From: Halostreptopolyspora alba
GTDB lineage: Bacteria > Actinomycetota > Actinomycetes > Streptosporangiales > Streptosporangiaceae
DNA: 64,000 bases
NCBI GenBank assembly: GCA_003725585.1
Contig: RJMB01000006.1
Span: 124,001 to 188,000 of the forward strand
Direction of reading: 5' to 3'
The notes under the pieces were generated by a model. That model was not told the DNA's origin, searched no databases, and was given only the letters and a program-made list of their open reading frames with translations. Made by a program: the position numbers and the translations under genes. This document shows, piece after piece, positions 51,790-57,808 of the stretch (within the stretch, counting starts at the first letter, position 1; each line of letters opens with the position of its first letter).

Positions 51790-52755
51790 ATGTCCGAACA
51801 CGCGATTATCGGAGTCGACGCCGGGGGAACATCGACGCGCTGCGTCGTCGCCACCCTCGACGGGACAGTGGTCAGCCGTGGGCGTGCCGGCGGCGCCAAC
51901 CAGTTCTCCAGCCCCGACCCGGCCGCGTCGTTGCGTGCCGCGCTCGGCGAGGCATTGGACACGGCGGGCGACGTTCGGGTCGTGGGGGCGGTCTTCGGGA
52001 TGGCGGGGGCGTCGGAGGCCGGGCACGCGCGCGCCGTGGAAACAGCCGTCCAGGCGTGGAGCTCGCTTGGGCTTCCGGGGGAGCCCTACGTGACCGACGA
52101 CATCTGCGCGGCCTTCGCCGCCGGAAGTGTCGCGGAGCAGGGGGCGGTGCTCATCGCGGGGACCGGAGCCGTCGCGGCCTACGTGCGCGACGGCACGGTC
52201 GCGTGGCGCTGTGACGGCGACGGTTGGTTGCTGGGTGACGAGGGGTCGGCTGTGTGGATCGCGTTGCGCGGGCTGCGCGCGGTGCTCGCCGCGCTCGACG
52301 GGCGTGGCCGGTCGACAGCGCTACGTGAGCGGCTGGCCGCGGCCCTGGAGGTCGCGCCGGGCGAGCGGGAGGGCGTGATCGCGGCCGCCTATTCCCGTCA
52401 TCCCGCCGACCTCGGACTGCTCGCCCCGGAGGTGGCGGCCGTGGCCCGGGAAGGGGACCCGGTGGCGCGCGGGATCGTCGCCGAGGCCGCCGAGGCGTTG
52501 CTCGCGAGTCTCGCGGTGGCGGCCGAGGGGAGGCTCGGCACGGAGCCGGTGGTGCTCGCGGGGTCGCTGCTCTCTGAGGGGCCGGTGGCCGAGGCGGTAC
52601 GGGCCGGGGTGCGGGACCGCCACGGTGCGGTCCCGCTGACGGCGAACGAGGGGGCTCTGGGGGCCGCCGGCCTCGCACTGCGGCGTTGTGGGGCTCCCGT
52701 GGAGGCGCACACGGTCCTGGTGGGCGGCGCGTCTTCGTTGCCCGAGTCGCGCTAG
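51790..52755 (+). CDS. N-acetylglucosamine kinase-like protein (BadF/BadG ATPase family)
   Basis: A 321-residue sugar kinase of the actin-like ATPase fold. Phosphate-1 motif IIGVDAGGTSTRCVVA (about 5-20), the sugar and catalytic region VTDDICAAFAAG with its Asp, and phosphate-2 IAGTGAVAAYV, then GDGWLLGDEGSAVWI, which is typical of GlcNAc kinases. It would phosphorylate GlcNAc (and maybe MurNAc) after uptake or recycling and thus supply the MurQ pathway next door. The ATG at 51790 is supported by a -10 box 7 bases upstream. Confidence 0.88.
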   Translation: MSEHAIIGVDAGGTSTRCVVATLDGTVVSRGRAGGANQFSSPDPAASLRAALGEALDTAGDVRVVGAVFGMAGASEAGHARAVETAVQAWSSLGLPGEPYVTDDICAAFAAGSVAEQGAVLIAGTGAVAAYVRDGTVAWRCDGDGWLLGDEGSAVWIALRGLRAVLAALDGRGRSTALRERLAAALEVAPGEREGVIAAAYSRHPADLGLLAPEVAAVAREGDPVARGIVAEAAEALLASLAVAAEGRLGTEPVVLAGSLLSEGPVAEAVRAGVRDRHGAVPLTANEGALGAAGLALRRCGAPVEAHTVLVGGASSLPESR

Positions 52756-52836
52756 CACGAACGCGTTACCGTGTGTCGTGTCGGTCACGGATCGGATTCG
52801 TTGGTGCGAAGGCTCCACGTGAGGGCGTTGAGTCGC

Positions 52837-52842
52837 TAGTGT
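52837..52842 (+). promoter_or_regulatory. -10 box TAGTGT, probable leaderless promoter
   Basis: TAGTGT ends 7 bases before the ATG at 52850; no Shine-Dalgarno sequence lies between. Confidence 0.45.
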
Positions 52843-52849
52843 CTGGCTC

Positions 52850-53038
52850 ATGTCACAGAACAACGAAGAACAGAACGATCCCGCCAGCTCGACCATGATG
52901 TTCCGGAAGTTCGTCGACACCAACGACGAACCCGCCAGCACCCCGCCACGGCCGCCGATCACCCCGTACGTCCTCGCCGGGCTCGGCGTCGTCGTCGCGG
53001 TCGGCATCGTGGTCTTCGTGATCATGACCTGGTCATGA
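52850..53038 (+). CDS. Small single-pass membrane protein
   Basis: A 62-residue protein with a polar acidic N-terminus (MSQNNEEQNDPASSTMMFRK), a Pro-rich hinge and one transmembrane helix at the C-terminus (about 38-60, YVLAGLGVVVAVGIVVFVIM). This tail-anchored layout is common in small actinobacterial proteins of unknown role, sometimes coded next to tRNA genes. It ends shortly before a terminator and tRNA-Lys. The start is supported by the -10 box at 52837. Confidence 0.7.
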   Translation: MSQNNEEQNDPASSTMMFRKFVDTNDEPASTPPRPPITPYVLAGLGVVVAVGIVVFVIMTWS

Positions 53039-53071
53039 CATGGTCCTGATCTCCACGTCCGCCGGATAGGC

Positions 53072-53097
53072 CCCCACTCCCGGACTCGGGAGTGGGG
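53072..53097 (+). terminator. Hairpin terminator before tRNA-Lys
   Basis: Perfect 11-bp stem CCCCACTCCCG / CGGGAGTGGGG with a GACT loop, 34 bases after the small membrane protein gene. Confidence 0.7.
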
Positions 53098-53191
53098 CGT
53101 ATCCGGGGCAATCCGTTCGCGAGCGCTGCGCGGTGCTGATAAAGTGAACGTCGTCGGAAAGGCGGGGAGCCCTTTCCGGCGATCCAGATGG

Positions 53192-53264
53192 GCGCCATTA
53201 GCTCAAGCGGCAGAGCAACTGACTCTTAATCAGTGGGTTCAAGGTTCGAGTCCTTGATGGCGCA
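53192..53264 (+). tRNA. tRNA-Lys (anticodon CUU)
   Basis: A full cloverleaf of 73 bases. The acceptor stem GCGCCAT pairs with ATGGCGC, the D arm is GCTC/GAGC, the anticodon stem ACTGA/TCAGT encloses the loop CTCTTAA with CTT at the anticodon, and the T arm is CAAGG-TTCGAGT-CCTTG. Discriminator A is followed by an encoded CCA (53265-53267). The 3' part of the gene is a typical integration site. A broken regulator gene and an accessory gene cluster follow downstream. Confidence 0.95.
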
Positions 53265-53280
53265 CCACGTGAGCGACCTA

Positions 53281-53320
53281 TCGAAGGCCCTGAGCAGGGA
53301 AACCCGCTCAGGGCCTTCGA
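53281..53320 (+). terminator. Terminator of tRNA-Lys
   Basis: Perfect 15-bp stem TCGAAGGCCCTGAGC / GCTCAGGGCCTTCGA with a 10-base loop, 14 bases after the CCA end of the tRNA. Confidence 0.8.
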
Positions 53321-53530
53321 TGTGGTGTCCGGCCGACCGCGGCTGGAGGTGGGCGGATGCGGCCGTCTGTGCTGAGTGTGCACTGAAATCCTGGAGCGGC
53401 CGATGTGCACACAGCGTAACCATTGCGTTTATCAAGACGTTATGAGGTGGCTTGCGTGTGCCAGGTCCGGGCTTGGCTGTCGGCGCAATGGGCGTAGACA
53501 TTAGCGGCGCCCACCCCTTCCGGTCCTCCT

Positions 53531-53728
53531 GTGGACTTCCCCCACCCGCTGGACCCGTCGCTGGCCTACTCCGAGACCTACGCAGCTAGCATGTTTCTAG
53601 AACAACCGGAAGAAATCGAGCGTTACGACGCGGCGTTCGGACTCATCCAGAACGCCGCGCTGAGCGCCGCCGAGTCCGTGGACTTCATGAACCGCCTCAT
53701 CACCGAGTCAGAGGACCAGGATGCATAA
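53531..53728 (+). pseudogene. C-terminal remnant of a Scr1/DUF5753-type XRE regulator
   Basis: 65 codons resembling the last part of XRE-family regulators with a DUF5753 (Scr1-like antitoxin) domain: a membrane-less segment SMFLEQPEEIERYDAAFGLI followed by ALSAAESVDFMNRL. In intact proteins this is preceded by about 220 residues including the helix-turn-helix, and none of that is present upstream. It is followed, with an 8-base overlap, by a DUF397 gene, the usual partner order. I read it as a truncated gene left by recombination near the tRNA. Confidence 0.6.
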
Positions 53729-53906
53729 CCCGCGGAACTGGCACAAGAGCAGCTACAGCGGCGACCGCAGTAACTGCGTCGAGGTCGCCGACATGCCCAG
53801 CAGTGCGGTAGTGCGAGACTCGGCCAACCCCAACCACGCCCACCTGCAGTTCACCGCCCACGAATGGCACGCGTTCCTCAGCACCCTACGCCGCGACGAA
53901 CTCTAG
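53721..53906 (+). CDS. DUF397 domain-containing protein
   Basis: A 61-residue DUF397 protein with the family motif WHKSSYSGDRSNCVEVAD and the later VRDSANPNHAHLQFTAHEW. DUF397 genes come directly after Scr1/DUF5753 regulators in actinomycetes and are thought to be the toxin-like or signalling half of the pair (the BldB/AbaA-like Scr1-Scr2 systems). Here the partner is truncated, so the pair is probably not functional as a unit. The ATG overlaps the stop of the preceding remnant. Confidence 0.85.
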   Translation: MHNPRNWHKSSYSGDRSNCVEVADMPSSAVVRDSANPNHAHLQFTAHEWHAFLSTLRRDEL

Positions 53907-54083
53907 CTGGGTTGACAGGACACCGCTTGATTCAAGCGAGGCTCCTGTCCTGCACCAAGAGCGATGAAGGCTCTGGCTCTCACACACGAAGATGCTGGTC
54001 GAGGCCCGCCGGACCACTGCCGGCGTCGGGCCTCAGCCCATGCTGATCGAGCAACGCGGTCGTCACCCACGAACAAAGCCCGT

Positions 54084-54105
54084 CGGGAGCCTTTCGGCGC
54101 TCCCG
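54084..54105. terminator. Hairpin between the DUF397 gene and the lanthipeptide cluster
   Basis: Stem CGGGAGC / GCTCCCG with an eight-base loop, 21 bases from the methyltransferase stop. A second palindrome, CGCTTGA-T-TCAAGCG, lies just after the DUF397 stop. Both are in the convergent gap 53907-54126. Confidence 0.5.
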
Positions 54106-54126
54106 CCTTGGCCGCCGCTGGGGTCC

Positions 54127-55368
54127 TCAGCTCTGGGCCGGTGTTGTTGAGGGGTCGTCGTAGGTGAGTACGAACCTGCTGTGGGGTTTGTCGATGGCCG
54201 GGCCGGCCAGCGCGCAATCCGGGGTGTCGGCGGGATAGATGGTGAGTGTGGGCGTGTCCTGAGCCCGGCTGGGTGCCCAGTCCCGGATCTGCTGGCACAG
54301 GTACTCGGTCAACTCCGCGGCGGCTGGGCCGTGGCCGATCGCTCCCAGTTCTCCGCGCACCTCATCTCCGTCCTGCACCCGGCGGACGGTGAGATAGACC
54401 AACGTGTTCCCCTCGGCCAGCGCCATGCGCCACCATCCGGGCACCGGGTCACACACCTCGCGTGGGACCTCGGGCTGGACCTTGAGTCGGCACACGCGCG
54501 CATCGGTGGTGGTCAGGCGCAGCCAGAGCCCGTCGTGGGACTCGTTGGCGGCCAGGGTGGTCCCGGACCAGGTGGTGAGGCGGGGCTGGTCCAGCCCGCC
54601 GCGCAGCGCGGCGGGCTCCACGGGCTGGTCGCGGTCCCAGTGCAGCGTGACCCGCTCGTCTTCGGTGATCGGAGCGGCGAGTTCGCCCTCATCCTCGCCG
54701 ACCAGGTAGACGAAACCGCACAGGTACAGCGAATCGGAAACCAGACGGTCGCCCCTGTTGGTGAGGGCGGCGCTGCGGCTCTGGCCGCGCCACCGCACCG
54801 GAGCGACCAGTCGTCCGCCGGGGGCGAGTTGGGTGCGCCAGGCGGTGGGGATGTCCCAGGGCGACACGGTGACGATGATGCGGTCGTAGGGCGCGTGGTC
54901 GGAGTATCCCAGGGCGCCGTCGCCGGTGATCACGTGCACGCCGCCGTAACCGGTGGCCTCCAGTGCCCGCGACGCTTGGGCGGTCACGTCCGCGTCGATG
55001 TCGATCGTGGTCACCAGGTCCGGGCTACCGGTGAGCTGGGCCAGCAGGCAGGCGTTGTAGCCGGTGCCGGCGCCGATCTCCAGGACCCGCATGCCGGGGT
55101 GAACGTCGAGCTGGTCCAGCATGGCCGCGACCAGCCACGGCGCTGAGGCCAGCGCTCGGGGCCGGCCGTCGTCGAACCGGTGGGTGACCACCGCCTGGTG
55201 GGGGTCGTGGGCCTCATCCAGTTCGGCGTGTGGCAGGAACGCCTGGCGTTCGGTGGTGAGCAGGACCTGCTCGACCTCGTGGCGGTAGGCGTGTCCGATC
55301 GTGCGGATGCGTGCGACCATCGCTGAGCGCAGCGCCTCCGGGGACGTCGTGGTGGTCTCGCTGGTCAT
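54127..55368 (-). CDS. FxLD-system methyltransferase 1 (PCMT-like)
   Basis: A 413-residue protein with an N-terminal methyltransferase of the protein-L-isoaspartate type: SAM motif I LEIGAGTGYNACLLA (about 95-109), motif post-I TTIDIDADV, and GDGALGYSDHAPYDRIIVT. A roughly 200-residue C-terminal extension (from about 215) is the part found in methyltransferases of FxLD lanthipeptide clusters. In class I lanthipeptide systems such enzymes convert a core Asp into isoaspartate through a methyl ester. It is followed upstream by a second enzyme of the same type, which may be a paralogue with another site. Last gene of the leftward operon. Confidence 0.85.
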   Translation of the reverse strand: MTSETTTTSPEALRSAMVARIRTIGHAYRHEVEQVLLTTERQAFLPHAELDEAHDPHQAVVTHRFDDGRPRALASAPWLVAAMLDQLDVHPGMRVLEIGAGTGYNACLLAQLTGSPDLVTTIDIDADVTAQASRALEATGYGGVHVITGDGALGYSDHAPYDRIIVTVSPWDIPTAWRTQLAPGGRLVAPVRWRGQSRSAALTNRGDRLVSDSLYLCGFVYLVGEDEGELAAPITEDERVTLHWDRDQPVEPAALRGGLDQPRLTTWSGTTLAANESHDGLWLRLTTTDARVCRLKVQPEVPREVCDPVPGWWRMALAEGNTLVYLTVRRVQDGDEVRGELGAIGHGPAAAELTEYLCQQIRDWAPSRAQDTPTLTIYPADTPDCALAGPAIDKPHSRFVLTYDDPSTTPAQS

Positions 55369-55446
55369 TGATTCGGTCCTGTCGTGTTCTTGGTGATCGT
55401 CGACCTGTCGTGGTGGCAGGGCACGGCTGCCTCCTCGGCGTGCCCC

Positions 55447-56622
55447 TCAGGGGTGGTCGACAACGAGGTCGACGTGGTGCTTGGACACGAGGCGCCCGGG
55501 CGAAGTCGGGTGGTTGCTGGGGGCGGTGTCGCGCTTGGTCGCGGTGATGTGCAGGTGTTCCTGCCGGTCGGCGCCCCAGGCGCGGATGTGTGCGACCAGG
55601 CGGTCGGCCAGGGCTTGGGCGTTGGGGCCGTGGGCGTAGGTGCCGAGTTCGCTGCGTCCGGGCTCCAGGGGGCGGTGGGCGAGGTAGGCCAGTGAGGCGC
55701 CTTCGACGATGGCGGGGCTGAGCATGGGGATCGGGGGATTGGCGCGTCCGGTGCGCACCGCGGTGTCCTCGGCGGCGATACGGCACGTTCCGGGCTCGTG
55801 GGCGGCCAGGCGGCCCCAGATGCCGGTGATGGGTTCGACTGCGATCTCCACTCCGGACCAGGTGAGGTGGCGGGGCTGGTCCAGGACCGTGGCCAGCGCG
55901 GCGGGGGTGATGTCCTGGTCGTCGTCGACGCGCAGAGTGACCTTGCTGCCGAGGTCGATGTCGCTCTCGCCGTCCTCTGTGCCGCGCATGGGGATGAACC
56001 CGCACAGCCGCACCGAGTGGCTGACCAGCGTCTGGCCGTGGCGTTGGAAGGCGACGCAGCGGGTGGTGCCCCGCAGCCGCAGCGGTACCACCAGCAGACC
56101 GCCCTGGGCGAGTTGGTCGATCCAGGCCGGGGGGAGGTCCCAGGCGCCGGCGGTGACGACGATGGCGTCATAGGGGGCGCCCTCGGCGAACCCGTTTCCG
56201 CCGTCGCCTTCGACCAGGGTGACGTCCTCGATTCCGGCGCGCTCCAGGGATTTGCGGGTGTGGGCCACGGCATCAGGGTCGATATCGATGGTGGTGACGT
56301 GGGCGCCCAGCTGGGTGAGCAGGGTGGCGTTGTAGCCGGTGCCGGCGCCGATCTCCAGGACGCGCATGCCGGGGGTGGGTTGGAGTTGTTCCAGCATCAT
56401 GGCCACGATGTGGGGGGCGGAGGCCGAACTGAGGCATTCCCCGTCGGGGCCGGTTTTGGTGGGCACGTTCATGTCCTCGTAGGCCTCCTGCGCCGACACG
56501 TCGGGCAGGAACAGGTGGCGGTCCACGGTGCGCATCGCGGTTTCGATGGCGGGGGTGGTGATCCACCCGTCGCGGGTGAGGGTGTCGATGAGCTGGGTGC
56601 GCAGGTGGGTGTCGTCGAGCAC
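55447..56622 (-). CDS. FxLD-system methyltransferase 2 (PCMT-like)
   Basis: A 391-residue paralogue of the downstream methyltransferase. Motif I is LEIGAGTGYNATLLT, the post-I motif is TTIDIDPDAV, and EGAPYDAIVVTAGAWDLPPAW follows. Overall identity to methyltransferase 1 is moderate, so the duplication is old and both copies are probably used. The C-terminal extension is shared (LDQPRHLTWSGVEIAVEPI). The GTG at 56622 follows AAAGG. It sits 22 bases after the LanC stop and is thus translated with it. The substrates are presumably the precursor peptides encoded at 60809 and 63752 (inference). Confidence 0.85.
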   Translation of the reverse strand: MLDDTHLRTQLIDTLTRDGWITTPAIETAMRTVDRHLFLPDVSAQEAYEDMNVPTKTGPDGECLSSASAPHIVAMMLEQLQPTPGMRVLEIGAGTGYNATLLTQLGAHVTTIDIDPDAVAHTRKSLERAGIEDVTLVEGDGGNGFAEGAPYDAIVVTAGAWDLPPAWIDQLAQGGLLVVPLRLRGTTRCVAFQRHGQTLVSHSVRLCGFIPMRGTEDGESDIDLGSKVTLRVDDDQDITPAALATVLDQPRHLTWSGVEIAVEPITGIWGRLAAHEPGTCRIAAEDTAVRTGRANPPIPMLSPAIVEGASLAYLAHRPLEPGRSELGTYAHGPNAQALADRLVAHIRAWGADRQEHLHITATKRDTAPSNHPTSPGRLVSKHHVDLVVDHP

Positions 56623-56644
56623 GGTTCGGCCTTTCGTTGGTTGG

Positions 56645-57808
56645 TTATCCGGTGGTCAGCAGGCAGGCGTCCCAGCCGGTGGTGTGTGCTGTGCTGGGAA
56701 GCAGTGCTAGGGCGTGTCCCGCGGAGCCTTCCAGGAACCCGGTGCCGGTGCAGGGAGCGCCACGCGCCTGGTGTTCCAGGTTTCGTAGGTGCGGCTCCAG
56801 CGTGGTGGTGGGGTCGTCCTCGGCGGCGCGGCGCAGGGTTTGCAGCAGGCCGGCGCGGCCGTGGCACAGCGACCCATCCAGGGCAGCCATGCCTGCGGTG
56901 TCGGTGGCGCACGCGGCCAGCGCGTGAGTGGCCATGGCGCATCGTTGGTGGTCGCCAAGGGCGTGGGCGGCGAGCTGCTGGGCACGGGCCTGTCCCGGGG
57001 TTCCGTAGCACCAGGCCAGGAGCGCGGGATTGGTTTCGGCGCCGTTTCCGTTGCGGTGTTGGGCGCGGGTGACCCAGCGGGGCCAGCGGGTGCCGCCTGG
57101 ACCGGGGGCGCGCCAGTGGTCCATCCAGGTACAGATTCTGCGGATGGCGGTGTGCTGGTCGTCGACGGTGACGCCGGAGCGCAGGGCGAGAGCGAGCAGG
57201 GCCAGGGGGCCGCTGATCCCGTGGGCCAGGCCGAGGTTGGCGTGGCCGCCGGAGAAGTCGCCGTGGCTGAGCGGCGCGTTGGGGCTCCACCATCCGGGCA
57301 GTTCCTCACCGTGGTGAGTGATCGGGTGGGTGAGGCGGACCAGGTAGGCCAGGACCTCGGCGGTGCGTCGGCCGTGAGGGGTGCGGGCCAGGAGGTAGGC
57401 GCCGATACCGGTCAGCCCTTTGATGAGGTCGAACTCGGCCACCTCGGGCAGGGCACCACGGTCGATGCGGGTGTGGGCGGCGTCGAGGCGGTGGCGGGCC
57501 AGGGTGTCGATGTGCTCGTCCAACACCGCCACGGTCGGATGGGCGGCGGAGGTGGTGTGCAGGACGTAGGCCAGCGCCGTTATCCCGCAGAACAGCCCGC
57601 CATCGGTGTGGGAGGAGACCGGGGCCCGGGTGGCCGCGTCCAACCACGCGTGGGCAGGCTCGGCCGGGCCGAGTCCGGCGCGGGCGGTCACCAGGTGCAG
57701 CAGGGCGGGGCCCAGTGCCCCGTTGGCCAAGGACTGCCCCCACCCGGGGCCGAGGTCGGTTTTCGGAGGTGTGTGCAGGTCAACGCTGGTGCTGGGGGTG
57801 GGGGTCAT
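56645..57808 (-). CDS. LanC-like lanthionine synthetase cyclase
   Basis: A 387-residue cyclase of the LanC family. The zinc ligands are visible as Cys in AWCYGTPGQ and Cys-His in GSLCHGRAGLLQT; the ending TGFLEGSAGHALALL is the normal C-terminal motif. The barrel repeats GxxG appear as GDFSGGHANLGLAHGISGPL. The enzyme adds precursor cysteine thiols to dehydrated Ser/Thr to form (methyl)lanthionine rings. The ATG at 57808 overlaps the LanB stop (ATGA), so cyclase and dehydratase are made together. Confidence 0.92.
   Translation of the reverse strand: MTPTPSTSVDLHTPPKTDLGPGWGQSLANGALGPALLHLVTARAGLGPAEPAHAWLDAATRAPVSSHTDGGLFCGITALAYVLHTTSAAHPTVAVLDEHIDTLARHRLDAAHTRIDRGALPEVAEFDLIKGLTGIGAYLLARTPHGRRTAEVLAYLVRLTHPITHHGEELPGWWSPNAPLSHGDFSGGHANLGLAHGISGPLALLALALRSGVTVDDQHTAIRRICTWMDHWRAPGPGGTRWPRWVTRAQHRNGNGAETNPALLAWCYGTPGQARAQQLAAHALGDHQRCAMATHALAACATDTAGMAALDGSLCHGRAGLLQTLRRAAEDDPTTTLEPHLRNLEHQARGAPCTGTGFLEGSAGHALALLPSTAHTTGWDACLLTTG

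Noticed and set aside
53226..53501. Minus-strand frame across tRNA-Lys encoding a peptide that ends ...KDSNLEPTD
   Set aside because: A classic artefact: the reverse complement of a tRNA read as protein. The tRNA explains the sequence.
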